Positions 24,301-33,293 are shown, numbered from the stretch's first letter. The stretch is DNA of 40,171 nucleotides from JAADHY01 sp964428935 (GCA_964428935.1 CAYSAG010000008.1:1-40171), one strand, 5' to 3'. Notes: generated from the sequence alone by a model not told the origin. A program made the numbers and translations.

Positions 24301-26558
24301 AAGTCGCGCCGCCACAGCTGTCGGCCGTTGTAGGCGTCGACGGCCAGAACGCTCTCCTGACCAATGACGAAAAAGCGACCGTCGACGCACAACGGAGCGG
24401 GGCCTTTCCAATGTCGGGAAACCATTCGAGCTGGCCCGGGGCGGCCGAACCACAACACTCGCAACGGCAAGCGGACCCGGCGGTCATTCGAGGCCCCGGT
24501 CTTGGCGGCGTTGGCGTACTGGTGGGTCCAGTTGTCCGAGCCGGGCAGCGGACCGCGGACGACCAGGACTGCCCCGTCCTCCACGCGGACCTCTCTGTCC
24601 GGGACTCCCGCTTGCAGGAGCGTACGTTGGACACGCCGCGCAGCCTCCGGTCCGTCGACCGGAAAGTAAGCCACTCCGCCAACCGGGTGAAGCACTCGGT
24701 ACAGCTCGGCCGCTGGAAACGTTGTTGCTTCGCCGGCCGAGCGCCCGGCTGCCGAGCGTTCTTTCGCCGCCAGGCCGTCCAGCGACTGCGTCCAGACGAC
24801 CAAGTCGGCGAAGTAGTTCGGGTAGCGGACGGAACGAAGCGTTCCGACGTGCACCACCAGACGCGTTCCGTACAGGCCGGCGGCGTCAAAACGACGACGC
24901 AACTGCTCGGCTCGCTCCCGGTCCGGTTCCAGCGTGAAGACGGTCAAGTGTGACTGCCGAGCCAACTGGAGCAGCACTCGACCGTCGCCGGCGGGCAAGG
25001 CCAAACAGTAGCCCGAAGTTTTCCCGGTGGAGCGGAGCAGGCGTTGCACCCAACCGGCGGCCGAGTCCGTGGGCGCGGCGGAGAGCTGGCCGGTTTCGTC
25101 CCGGCCGGTTGCAGCTTTCTTGGCTTTTTGCGTCGTCCGGTCTGCGGCCGTCTTCGGTCTTTGCGGCCCGAAGCAGACAATGTCTCCGGTCGTTGTGCTG
25201 ACCAGCAGCCGTCCGTCCGCCACGGCCAGCCCGCGTGCCTGCCCGTCGACCTTTTCCCGCCACAGCACTCGGCCGGTCTCGGCGTCCACGGCCGCGACCT
25301 GGTCCGCCTCTCCCAACACGAGCGTGTTGCCCGCCTTAATCAGCTCGTAGACTCGGCCAGCCGGAGCGGACCACTGGGTGCATTTCTTGGCCGAGACGCC
25401 GGCCGCCCATTCGGCAAAGCGGTAAGCCGTCACGCTTCCGCTGCCGGTCGCGTACAGCGTGCCGCCGTCGACGACAACGTGAAGCTTGCCGGGAAAGTCT
25501 CGCCGAACCTGCCCTGTGGCGGGGTCGAAGGCGACGACCCCGTCGTTCGGGTCCGGCTGGTACTCGCCCAGTTGTGGTTCGGTGTCCGGCCCAACGTGAC
25601 AACGCCAATTGAACAAAAGACCGCCGGCCAGCGCGCACCAACTGCCGCCCCAACGGTCTCCCCAAGTGGTTGGTCGACTGTGGTAGTACAACATTCGGCC
25701 GTCCGTTCGGCTGAAAGCGGCCGGCACGTTTCGACCCGTTGGAACGAAGAGCCGCTCCGCGGCCGCGACCAGGTAGCCTTGCGGAGCGACACCGGTCATG
25801 GCCGTCGACGGCGGGTGAGGCTGCGGCAGGTACTGTTGGCCGAGCGTGTCGTTGCTCCAGACGACCGAGCCGTCCTCGGGACGCAACGCGTAAAGAAACA
25901 CGCCCTCGCTGGGCCACATGCCGGCCGCAAAGTAAACCGTTCCGTCGACAACGGCCACGCCAGCACGCAACGGCCAGCGAGAAATCATTTGCTCGTTTCC
26001 AAGCACCCGTTCGTCCCGAGGGCCGGCGCGGAATTTCCAGAGCAGTGAGCCGTCGTCGACCGACAAACAGTAAAGACAGCCGTCGTCCGAAGCGACCAAC
26101 AGGCGGCGTTGGAAGACGGTCGGAGCGAACCGAACGGGCCCTTCCGTGAAGAAGGTCCAACGAGTCTGCCCGGTCGCCAAGTCGACAGCGTAAACCTTGT
26201 GGTCCGCTGACGAACCGAAGAAGACCGTGCCGTCCGCAACGGCCACGTGGTAGACGTAGTCGAAGGCCAGCCGGTTGAGCTCGCGGCCAGGCTCCGGCCA
26301 GGCGGGCCGCGGCGCGGGGCCGTCCAGCGTCCACTGGCGGACCAGGGGGAACTGGAGCGGCTCGTCGGTCACCGCACTCCGCGCCGCGTCGTGCCGGTAA
26401 GTCGGCCAGTCGGCCGCCCGGCAGTCGTGCGGTCCGAGCCCTTCCAGAGGGAGCAAGCTGCTGAAGCCGGTCAGCAGCGCTGCGCCCAGCAGTCCGCAAA
26501 AAGTTCCGCGACCAAGACGGGCGACGAGTCCAACCGACTTGAATTTAGACTTTGTCAC
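21351..26558 (-). CDS. Giant secreted PQQ-propeller / methyltransferase-like / CBM9 / malectin protein
   Basis: About 1,735 residues from GTG 26558, which has AAAGGGGGAGGA upstream; the in-frame GTG at 26633 lacks a ribosome site. Order: signal peptide (about 15-47); first PQQ-like propeller (about 50-480) with blades such as VYAVDLATGQTRWTF and LYCLSVDDGSLLWKF; a class I methyltransferase-like fold (about 505-690: GYCLALPAGDGRVLLQLA, FADLVVWTQSLD); second propeller (about 690-1120: VLAVDAYNGRQLWRRDF); two CBM9-like modules starting at VDGRLDDACWDG (about 1200) and VDGDLSDWNG (about 1330); and a malectin-like C-terminal domain (about 1640-1735). Propeller residues alone do not prove PQQ binding. 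It heads a likely operon with the oxidoreductase. Confidence 0.87.
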   Translation of the reverse strand: MTKSKFKSVGLVARLGRGTFCGLLGAALLTGFSSLLPLEGLGPHDCRAADWPTYRHDAARSAVTDEPLQFPLVRQWTLDGPAPRPAWPEPGRELNRLAFDYVYHVAVADGTVFFGSSADHKVYAVDLATGQTRWTFFTEGPVRFAPTVFQRRLLVASDDGCLYCLSVDDGSLLWKFRAGPRDERVLGNEQMISRWPLRAGVAVVDGTVYFAAGMWPSEGVFLYALRPEDGSVVWSNDTLGQQYLPQPHPPSTAMTGVAPQGYLVAAAERLFVPTGRNVPAAFSRTDGRMLYYHSRPTTWGDRWGGSWCALAGGLLFNWRCHVGPDTEPQLGEYQPDPNDGVVAFDPATGQVRRDFPGKLHVVVDGGTLYATGSGSVTAYRFAEWAAGVSAKKCTQWSAPAGRVYELIKAGNTLVLGEADQVAAVDAETGRVLWREKVDGQARGLAVADGRLLVSTTTGDIVCFGPQRPKTAADRTTQKAKKAATGRDETGQLSAAPTDSAAGWVQRLLRSTGKTSGYCLALPAGDGRVLLQLARQSHLTVFTLEPDRERAEQLRRRFDAAGLYGTRLVVHVGTLRSVRYPNYFADLVVWTQSLDGLAAKERSAAGRSAGEATTFPAAELYRVLHPVGGVAYFPVDGPEAARRVQRTLLQAGVPDREVRVEDGAVLVVRGPLPGSDNWTHQYANAAKTGASNDRRVRLPLRVLWFGRPGPARMVSRHWKGPAPLCVDGRFFVIGQESVLAVDAYNGRQLWRRDFAKAGRFPVHVTGSNVVADSQGVYLATGRECLQLDPATGRTVRKFQPPLERFGLTAKQAASLVWSYLSVTDAGLLGSLGTEREGRYFFLLDKQGRVLWTYTAARPVSNNAVCVQGGRVFLLERTDPRRVEAARRRGQSVPDSWQLLALDARTGKRLWQTEQGVAGRSELWSSDGVVLATGGGAMSGYDARTGRLLYHRRVNMRRFPVIVDDTVYAEPVAYDLRTGQPKSRPTGLTGSSTWTFARSYGCGTLSGCPNLLLFRSSTLGILDLAGDTGVHNFGGVRAGCFINAIAAAGLVLAPPADAGCTCSYSFQTTVALEPAEPRERQEDWAVFYTRLPNAELQRVAWNLGAPGDRRDSSGQLWLALPRPDTPQRRRDIALPYRFEFADGFGPFRRNSELRPVGGTDRPWVYTSGLRGLRRAEFDLRLFDRAVTAWPVEQAPRVDGRLDDACWDGYKPIPAGHNTVAWLRYDDHALYVAFQKAGGREGQKTQHEHSKPAGPDGSSSDGSDETDFPVWQEESFECLLSSLPDGRDAPADRCLHVGVSATGRRYDALWVYETPPLPALDLPPCRAQVDGDLSDWNGQGLQVQSLPGPGGTFLAQKDFDPTVRVGWNEKGLLVAVEVQDDSVRGATDRKTLPVSDWVAVYAADEAGRAPAVRVTVSPDGSKPNGVALWADAGKRQRRTKSAKTARQRTVPDVEAAGKRTATGYQVELLVPWSTLGRAGSFRPAPGSTLAVQVVVQDGDAKGERFRALWHPAGTPDRDPNAYQVFRLSAGAGRTVQFQRSRKPDRSGVYSAVSPLPWPVRLPPLGAHGEDASFNAPWRGSVHRDGGRLCGELVIPWKTLSAAGLDRSRLAVCVTGRGPLKQPPTLGQGFERLLVVPRSAAQPQRLRVRLHFAELDGAEPGERVFDVRLQGRTVLKNFDVVAAAGGLNRPAVRQFDVVARRALVVELVPAAQRLTRRTAPVLCGVEFERLPAGDEPTGR

Positions 26559-27170
26559 TCCTCCCCCTTTCGTTCTCGAAAACCACTGCTGCCGGGACGA
26601 CCGGTCGAGGGCCCAAAGCGTCGCCGCAAGCACCGCTCGCCGCCGGAACCATTCGGTTTGAGTTCTCCGTATTCAAAGCGAGGACTGTGGTGAGCCGGTG
26701 GTTGCGGCTGGCTGTTGTGGAGCGGGTGGGACGTGGGCCGCCCCCAGGGTTGAAACGTCGGCCTGTCGCAGTCGACAGGTCGCTCGGCGATTCTACCGGA
26801 GCGGCTTGGCCGAAGCAAAAGAGCCGCACGTCAAAGAAGCTGCGGACTCGACGGGCGAGGGCAGGAGCAGACGAAAGAGACACGGGACAGCCGAACACGC
26901 CAACCCGAGCGTGTGGCCGCCCGACGCGAGCGCCTTCGGCTCACGCAGGAAGCCGCGAGGCCAGCGCCTGCGGGTAGCGCTTCGTTCCGGCAGTGGGTTT
27001 CGGCTGGTCCCCATTCCGCAAGGCGGACCGCCCCAAGAACCAACCGCGAATTCACGGCGGTGCGCGCGGCGAACGCTGGTGACGGGCAAACCGGTGGTGG
27101 AGTCACCGCGGAACCGCAGCTGGGTGCTTCGACGCCTGGTCGGCGTTTCAGCGGCCGGCCGCTGTCAGCG
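26559..27170. other. Intergenic, no gene seen
   Basis: This region of about 610 bp lies downstream of the Wzy-like gene and upstream of the giant propeller gene, so it must hold the promoter of the latter on the minus strand. The part at 26630-26700 is less GC-rich and is the likeliest promoter site, but no hexamer pair is convincing. Frames open on either strand have no recognisable family, and no RNA gene was seen. Confidence 0.5.
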
Positions 27171-30023
27171 TCACGGTTGGCGGTCGCCGTCTCCAAACGG
27201 CTGGCCTGCCGTTTTTTCGCGAAGCGCCGCCGAGCGTTCTTTTCGCGTTTCCGCAATCAGTCGGTCGTACAGTTCGGGCGTTTTCGAGACGAGCCGACAC
27301 AGGTAGTACTGCCGAACCGCTTCCTCCCAGCGACGCTGCCGCCGGAGGAAGTCCGCGTACTGGCGTCGCCACTTCTCGTTGTCCGGCTGCTCTGCCAGAG
27401 CCGCCTGAAAGTGGCGGTCGGCCGTGGACGTTCGCCCGAGTCCGGCCGCAGCGACCCCCAGCAATTGGTGCTCCTCGGCCGACAACGCCCCCCCTTTCGC
27501 TTCCAGCAACTTCGTGGCCCGCGAAAGCAACCGCTCGCGAATCGACCGAGCCGACTCGTTCGTGAACGACTGCGTTGCCAGTCGGACCAGCACGGCCGGG
27601 TCGTCGGGAACGAGCACGTCCAGCTTTGCGGCCAGACGCGGGTCGGCCTGGACGAAGGCTGCGACGACTCGGTCGACACGGTTCGACAACTTCAAGCAGT
27701 GTCGCCAAAGCTCAGCCGCCGCTTCGACCTGCCCCGACTGCCAAGCCACCAGTCCGGCCGTGAAGACCAGACGAATGCGTCCTGGTTTGGTGAGAACCAC
27801 TCGCCGGAGGTGGTCGAGCTCGTGCGAGCCGTCGGCCAGGACCGCGTCCAGCTGGGCCAGCGTCAGGTGGACCCGGGCCAACAGTGGGCAGTGACGTCGA
27901 GCCTCCAACAGCTCGCGCCAAGCCGGTCGAAGGCACTGAAGAACGGCTTCACTTTCCCGCACGGACCGCAGGCCTTGCTGGTCGCCCAACCGCTCCAGTT
28001 CACGCACCAGCCGGTGCAGGTTCAGCAGGTCGGTCAGCGGCCAGGCCTTGTCTCGCGAACCCAGCTCCGGGCGCGACTCGAGCAGCCGGTCGACGGCTTG
28101 CCGACGGAACTCGTGAATGTACCACTCGGCCAGTCTCCAGTGAGCCTCGGCGTCGTCCGGAGCCACGGCCAGAGCGTCTTGAAGCCAACGACGAATGCGT
28201 CGGGTTTTGTCGGCGGGAACCTCGACGTCGCCCTTCGCGAACTCGTCTCGCAGCAGCCGGTCGACTTTCTTCAGTGCTCTGACGGCCTGAAGCTCGTACG
28301 CGCCGACAGCCGAGCCGACGGCCAACAGACACAGCGTCAGCGTCGTGGCCAGACGCGCTCCCCACGGTTTGGACGGCGAGTGGCTCAGGCCGTCGCGGCC
28401 GGCCGACCCGCCTCCGGCCGCCTGCGTTTCAGACGTCCCTTGCTGCGGCTGGTGGCTGTCGGGCGGAGAGACGGCCGCGTCCGTGCGAAACTGGTCGCTG
28501 GTTTGCCCGCGGACCCCAATGGCCGCTCCCACGACGGCTCCACACAACACGGCCATTAAGTACGTGTTGGCCGGAATGTAAAGGCCGAAGTCGAACGAGC
28601 CCGAAACGACTTGGCCAGCCAACAGCGTGCAGGCGGTCAAACCCAAAGCAACCGCCTCGGCCCGCTCCGACCGAAGCAACCGCACGGCCGCTCGCGCCAC
28701 CAGCCAAATGGCCCCCAGCAGCAACGCGACGCCAAACGCGCCCAGCTCGACCGCCGTCTCGACGAAAAGGTTCTCGGCGTGGTAGAACCAGCCGTCAATG
28801 GCGTGCCGCTCCGCCAACACGTAGACAAACCGGTACGTGCCCAAGCCCATTCCCGTGGGCCAAGCGTCACGGAAGAGTCGCAGGGAGTCGGACCAGTGGT
28901 TCAGCCGGCCCCCTCCGGCGCGCTCGACGTCGCGCAACGTGCTCAGCCGTTCGTGAATGGGGTCAATGCGTCCGAGCCACGACAGCAGCCCAACAGCCAA
29001 AACCGCAAACAGCAAGACCAGCCAGACACGCCCCGTCCGGCGACCGACAATGACCACCGCTGCCGTCGCCAACAAGCAAAGCATGGCCAGCGTGCCGCCT
29101 CGGGACAAGCTGGAAGCAATGCCGGCCACCAGGAAAACGCCAGCGGCCGGGAAGAACAACTTCGAGCCGGTCAGCGTAGCAGCAAACTCGACAAGCCGCC
29201 TTCGCACCGAAAACCGCAGCGGACTGCGCCACGTCGAGCGGGAACGGCCCTCCGACGACGAACCGCCGACTTGCCACCCCAACCAGCCGGCTCCCACGGC
29301 GCAGGCCAGGCACATGTTCAAGAACCCAGCGGCGTTGTTGCGGTTGACGAACGGTCCAAAGGGCGAGCCTCCGTCCGGCGGCAACGGAATGAAACCGTAA
29401 ATTTTGTCTGTCCCGCTCAGCTGTTGAGCCAAACCGAGTACGCACAGTGCGGCTCCGTTGACCACCACGACCGCCAGCAGCCACTTGGCTGCAGACGGGT
29501 CGCCGAATTCCGTCGAGGCCGATGTGACGAGGGCCGCGCACAAAAGAAGCGACCAAATGGCTCGCCGAGTCCAGCAAGGGTAAAGAGAAACAGACCAACC
29601 AGGCGACGCCGCTGCGTCGGCCTTGCCGTCGACAGAGCTCGCAGCGTCAGACGGGTCTCGCCCTGGAGGCTGGCCGACCTGTGTCGCCGAGGAGTCGTGG
29701 TCGGTCAGCCGCGTCCACAGCCGGTAGCTGAGCGGGGCGACTTTGGCAGTCAACGCTGACGGCAGCGGAAACAACTGGAAGGCTCCCCAGCAGGCTCCCG
29801 CCAGCACCAACAGCGTCAAGAACGGCAAGCGTGGACGTGTGAAACCGGCCAGGACGCGCAAACCGCCCACGACGGCCAGAACGCAGACCAACACGGCCAC
29901 GGCCGTTTGTAGCTCCGGCGGCGTTCCCGCAACAAACCACGCTGGCAACACGCAAACAGCCGCGAGGCCCAGTCGGACCACCGCGGCTGTCAAAGTTCGG
30001 AAAGCAACCACTTGTTTTTTCAC
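27171..30023 (-). CDS. O-antigen ligase/polymerase-like membrane protein with TPR domain
   Basis: This 950-residue protein starts at GTG 30023 with AGGA upstream. The first 545 residues hold about a dozen membrane helices and the Wzy/WaaL-type signature: GSPFGPFVNRNNAAGFLNMC (about 220-240), the SSLSRGGTLAML helix, the periplasmic loop ending LGRIDPIHERLSTLRD, and WFYHAENLFVETAVELG. Family members join or polymerise lipid-linked glycans at the outer face of the inner membrane. A C-terminal region (about 560-940) carries TPR-like repeats (DAEAHWRLAEWYIHEF, TSTADRHFQAALAEQPDNEK). The Wzy-TPR layout is typical of planctomycetes. No glycosyltransferase lies nearby, so the glycan is unknown. Confidence 0.88.
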   Translation of the reverse strand: MKKQVVAFRTLTAAVVRLGLAAVCVLPAWFVAGTPPELQTAVAVLVCVLAVVGGLRVLAGFTRPRLPFLTLLVLAGACWGAFQLFPLPSALTAKVAPLSYRLWTRLTDHDSSATQVGQPPGRDPSDAASSVDGKADAAASPGWSVSLYPCWTRRAIWSLLLCAALVTSASTEFGDPSAAKWLLAVVVVNGAALCVLGLAQQLSGTDKIYGFIPLPPDGGSPFGPFVNRNNAAGFLNMCLACAVGAGWLGWQVGGSSSEGRSRSTWRSPLRFSVRRRLVEFAATLTGSKLFFPAAGVFLVAGIASSLSRGGTLAMLCLLATAAVVIVGRRTGRVWLVLLFAVLAVGLLSWLGRIDPIHERLSTLRDVERAGGGRLNHWSDSLRLFRDAWPTGMGLGTYRFVYVLAERHAIDGWFYHAENLFVETAVELGAFGVALLLGAIWLVARAAVRLLRSERAEAVALGLTACTLLAGQVVSGSFDFGLYIPANTYLMAVLCGAVVGAAIGVRGQTSDQFRTDAAVSPPDSHQPQQGTSETQAAGGGSAGRDGLSHSPSKPWGARLATTLTLCLLAVGSAVGAYELQAVRALKKVDRLLRDEFAKGDVEVPADKTRRIRRWLQDALAVAPDDAEAHWRLAEWYIHEFRRQAVDRLLESRPELGSRDKAWPLTDLLNLHRLVRELERLGDQQGLRSVRESEAVLQCLRPAWRELLEARRHCPLLARVHLTLAQLDAVLADGSHELDHLRRVVLTKPGRIRLVFTAGLVAWQSGQVEAAAELWRHCLKLSNRVDRVVAAFVQADPRLAAKLDVLVPDDPAVLVRLATQSFTNESARSIRERLLSRATKLLEAKGGALSAEEHQLLGVAAAGLGRTSTADRHFQAALAEQPDNEKWRRQYADFLRRQRRWEEAVRQYYLCRLVSKTPELYDRLIAETRKERSAALREKTAGQPFGDGDRQP

Positions 30024-30098
30024 CGTCCTGACACGTCTCGGACCCGCTAACGTGCCCTTCGTGCGGCCGCACCCCCTTTCAACCAGTCCGCGCGAGCC

Positions 30099-31262
30099 TC
30101 AGAACGGGCTGACTCGGACCACCTCTCTTTCCTGGCTGAGCGCAGCCACGCCTGTAGCCAACCCGGCAATGCCAACGCCAAACCCTAGAGCACCGAGGGC
30201 TCCAATGCCAGCACCCCCGCCGCCGCCAAAAACGCCGCCTGGGCCCGCACCGAACGGGAGGGGCGGCGGAACGCTGGGCAAAACCACGGGCGGCGGCACT
30301 TGGGCCTGCAAGCCTCCGAACACGCCGGGTGGCAAGGAATTGACGAAGGTCTGAACGTCCTGAGGTGGAACGAGGCCAATCGTCAACACATCCGTTTCCC
30401 CTTGCGGCGCGAACGAGGCGGCTTTTGCAGGAACAGTTCCACCTTCCGCCGCTCGAACCGCTCGGGCCAGCTCACACTGCACCGCACCAAACCCGGAGGG
30501 GCCGGCCACGACGACCGAGTAAATTCCTGCACTCACGTTTGGCAGGCTGAAGCTCCCGTCCGCACCGACTGCCCCACGCGCCACGGTCTCGCCGCGCCGA
30601 ATCAGAAAAACGCTCAACCCTTCTGCGCTGGTCCCAGGCTCGGCTCCCAGCAAGTGGACCCGACCACGCAGTTCTCCGTTCGGGCCCAGACGCACCGGTC
30701 GTTGCAAAACCGTTGGGGACGGAGGAACCACAACGGTTTTCGCACTACTGATTGCCGTAGCCGTCGGCTGCTCAGCCAGCGCCTCCCTCAACGCCTCCGC
30801 AGCTTGACTGAGCCGAGGCACCGTCACCGCACCCGACATTTCCTCTTGAATGATTCGAAACACCGCTGGGTGGTCTTCGTCCGGCACGGCCAGCGTGCTC
30901 ACCTGCTTCACCCCAGCCTGGGTTTCGGAATCCGGCACGATTCGAATGCCAAAGGCGAACAGTCCCTTTTCGCCGTACCCAGCCAAACTGTAGACCCCCG
31001 GCCCAACGGCGTGGAATTCGAACTGCCCATTGGCTGCTGTGACGGCCGACTGAACAACCTGACCTTCGCGCAGCAAGTAGACGGACATGCCCGCCTGCGG
31101 CACAATGCCACCCGACTGCAGCCGGGTTTGCACAAGTCCGCGCAGCACGCCGTTCTGAGCCTGCACGTCAAAAGCGTGCTCGTCTTGCCCGAACAAGGCA
31201 GCGCCAGCTGCCAGAACGGCCACCGCGAGCCCAACCACTCCAACTCGACGCAAGCGTCTCAT
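30099..31262 (-). CDS. Exported protein with two carboxypeptidase-regulatory-like domains
   Basis: The predicted protein has 387 residues and an export signal (about 5-25). Two beta-sandwich domains of the carboxypeptidase-regulatory/SdrD-B type follow, at about 38-120 (LRGLVQTRLQSGGIVPQAGM, TAANGQFEFHAVGPGVYSL) and 195-270 (LRGRVHLLGAEPG, GADGSFSLPNVSAGIYSV). The two are similar enough to suggest duplication. A Pro- then Gly-rich tail ends in GIGALGALGFGVGIAGLATG, which could insert in a membrane. ATG 31262 is used because GGGGGGAAAG precedes it and the signal begins there; the TTG at 31280 is unlikely. The domains are usually structural or adhesive. It lies 75 bp upstream of the Wzy-like gene and probably heads its transcript. 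Confidence 0.82.
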   Translation of the reverse strand: MRRLRRVGVVGLAVAVLAAGAALFGQDEHAFDVQAQNGVLRGLVQTRLQSGGIVPQAGMSVYLLREGQVVQSAVTAANGQFEFHAVGPGVYSLAGYGEKGLFAFGIRIVPDSETQAGVKQVSTLAVPDEDHPAVFRIIQEEMSGAVTVPRLSQAAEALREALAEQPTATAISSAKTVVVPPSPTVLQRPVRLGPNGELRGRVHLLGAEPGTSAEGLSVFLIRRGETVARGAVGADGSFSLPNVSAGIYSVVVAGPSGFGAVQCELARAVRAAEGGTVPAKAASFAPQGETDVLTIGLVPPQDVQTFVNSLPPGVFGGLQAQVPPPVVLPSVPPPLPFGAGPGGVFGGGGGAGIGALGALGFGVGIAGLATGVAALSQEREVVRVSPF

Positions 31263-32026
31263 GGTGCTTTCCCCCCTCAACTTGGTGCCTCTCCGCTGGC
31301 GCGCCGCCCGACGTGGCAGACTTCAGCGTCGCTCCTCTCTGCCCCGACCAAACGTGGCATGGCGCCCCACCAGCTTTGCCTGTTCCGGCCTTTCTACCCT
31401 CACTCTGTCCAAACTAACCCTAGCCTCACTCCAATGCAAGCGACGCTCGGATCAATCGCTCCGACCCGACCAGTTTACCTTCTCCGCACCATTCCGTTAG
31501 TTTGTACGGCTTCAGCATTCTAACACCGCAGCCCGGCAAGCTTCAACGAAAATTTCGGCCGGACGTGAAAATTTTTCTGGGAACAGACCGTACAGCACAC
31601 CACCGTGACTCCTGCGTGCGGCCAGCGCGACACGCCACGCCCTGTTCGCGGCGGCGCTGGGACAGCGCCGGGCGTCGGACCACGCTGTCCGGCCGCACAT
31701 GAAACATCAGACGCTCCTCAAACTACCAGAGACTCGCCGCCAGTCGCAACCGACCGGCCTTTCGGACGTCCACCACCGCTTTGCTCGCTGCAACCGACCG
31801 GACGCCGACCTCCGCCCCCGCCGACCAGCTTGCCCGCCCACTGCCGAGCGCGAGGAACGGCTCCGATTCCGCTTCAGCACTCGCAACTCTGGAACCGGCG
31901 GAGTTGTCGAAAGGGCCTCCGCTCCGGCCGCGTGTGCCGGCTCACGAAGTTGGTAGAATGAAAACCGTCGCGGAGCGGTCTGTTGGCTCGCCGATCGATT
32001 CATTCCTGACTTTGAGAGACGGGGCC
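31263..32026. other. Divergent intergenic region, no gene seen
   Basis: This region separates the divergent carboxypeptidase-regulatory-like and FHA genes. The part at 31490-31590 is AT-rich for this genome and holds the minus-strand promoter and the pair AAAATTT/AAATTTT around 31550-31578. A TAGAAT at 31954-31959 could be a -10 for the FHA gene but has no -35 at the right distance. No coding or RNA gene signal was found. Confidence 0.5.
31517..31546 (-). promoter_or_regulatory. Candidate promoter of the carboxypeptidase-regulatory-like gene
   Basis: On the minus strand TTGAAG (31546-31541) and TAGAAT (31522-31517) are 18 bases apart, with four and five matches to the sigma70 consensus. It would give a leader of about 245 nt before ATG 31262, long enough for RNA-level control, although I recognise no riboswitch in it. 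Confidence 0.5.
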
Positions 32027-32758
32027 ATGGCAGAACTGACGTTTCAGGTTCTGGACGGCATGGAACGCGGGCTCGTGTACGCCGACATTCCAACGCCGTT
32101 CACAGTGGGTCGGGAGGAGGGCAATGCCATTCAGCTTCAAGACGAACGGGTCAGCCGCTACCACTTGAAAATCCAAGAGCAGCAGGGGCAAATCATTCTG
32201 ACAGACCTCGACAGCACCAACGGCACTCGGGTCAACGGGCGACCCGTCCAAGTTCACGTGCTGCGAGTTGGCGACCAGATTTCGATTGGCCGCTGCCTGC
32301 TGCTCTACGGCAGTCCCGAGCAGATTCAGCAACGAATCGACGAGCTGCGTCAGCGCGACCACCAAGCGGCCGACCAACTGCTGGGTCTGGCTTCCGCTCT
32401 GCTACGGAAACGGCAGGAGCACTCACAGGGGCGAGGTCCGTCCCGTCGTGCCGAGCAGGCCGAAGGGAGCGAAAAGGCCGAGTCGGAGGAGATTCCGGAA
32501 ATTGACGGCTTCCTGTTTCCCGACGGTCCGCCTCCGCTACCGCAGCGTCTGTCGCTGGACCAGCGCGCACAGCTCAGCGACCTGCTCGCCTCCGTTCACG
32601 AGCAGCTGTTGGAGGTCATTCAGACGGCGCGAGAAGCCAACAAGCCGGCGAAGCCGGAAAAACCCGTGGTCATTGAGTGGGACCAGTGGCAACGGCTGCT
32701 GGCCGTCGAAATGCAGTTGGCTCGTTACTTGAGGCAGATTGCCGAGCCAGAAGGCTGA
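32027..32758 (+). CDS. FHA-domain protein
   Basis: This 243-residue protein has an N-terminal FHA domain (about 5-95) with the phosphothreonine-binding residues in place: GRE (28-30), SRYH (43-46) and STNGTRVNG (63-71). A middle segment (about 100-160) is charged and probably helical. The last 65 residues (LSLDQRAQLSDLLASVHEQL to LRQIAEPEG) are also helical and look conserved in style, but I recognise no family. ATG 32027 is chosen because the FHA fold starts at once and GAGACGGGG precedes it; the frame is open back to 31781. FHA proteins bind Thr-phosphorylated partners. No Ser/Thr kinase lies in the window. Confidence 0.87.
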   Translation: MAELTFQVLDGMERGLVYADIPTPFTVGREEGNAIQLQDERVSRYHLKIQEQQGQIILTDLDSTNGTRVNGRPVQVHVLRVGDQISIGRCLLLYGSPEQIQQRIDELRQRDHQAADQLLGLASALLRKRQEHSQGRGPSRRAEQAEGSEKAESEEIPEIDGFLFPDGPPPLPQRLSLDQRAQLSDLLASVHEQLLEVIQTAREANKPAKPEKPVVIEWDQWQRLLAVEMQLARYLRQIAEPEG

Positions 32759-33293
32759 CCATTCGCCACGACCCGACGGTTCCTCAAATTCCGCGCGGCC
32801 TGCCGGGCAAGTTCTCCCTTTCTTCGTCGCGGTTCCGAATGTTTGCCACTTGGCGAACGACCGCCAAACGGTGACCTATTCTTCTCTGGGCCCGCGTCCG
32901 GGCGTTTTCGTGGAGCCGGCGGGTTCCCGAAACGCTGGCTCGACGGCGAAACGGGGCGTTCCGGCGACAGGACCTCGCCCGCCAGCGGCTCCGGACCTGG
33001 CCGTTCGAGCCGCTTGGGCACAGGGGCCCACTTTCCCGTTCCCGAACATTTCTGACGAGCCAGTCTCGCAGACGCTCACCCACCGCGGGCGCTGCAACCG
33101 TCCGCGGGCCGGTGTCGGCGTCCGCGGGGCTCACTTCGAAGCGAGGTCTGCAAAAGAGCGGTTTTCAGTTCCGCGACGCCCACGCCGGCTCGGCCGGTGA
33201 ACGTCGTCCTTGTTTGGCCCGGCGAAATGTCTGCAAGAAACGGGGCTTGTTGACCAAGCCCGTCGGCAGTCTTTTGAGCAGAGGCAACAGGCA
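32759..33293. other. Intergenic between FHA and HDOD-GGDEF genes
   Basis: About 535 bp without a gene. It contains three phased CCGCGGG copies (listed separately) and several weak inverted repeats around 32835-32875. No terminator with a T-tract follows the FHA gene, so read-through into the HDOD-GGDEF gene is possible. Confidence 0.5.
33083..33129. repeat. Three CCGCGGG boxes at 19-20 bp period
   Basis: CCGCGGGC (33083-33090), CCGCGGGC (33102-33109) and CCGCGGGG (33122-33129) lie on one DNA face about two helical turns apart, 165-210 bp upstream of the HDOD-GGDEF start. Each core CCGCGG is a palindrome. The last two are preceded by the same T. A protein-binding array is possible but unproven. 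Confidence 0.4.

Noticed and set aside
31954..31959. TAGAAT as the -10 of the FHA gene
   Set aside because: No -35-like hexamer is found 16-19 bases upstream, so it is mentioned only in the intergenic entry.
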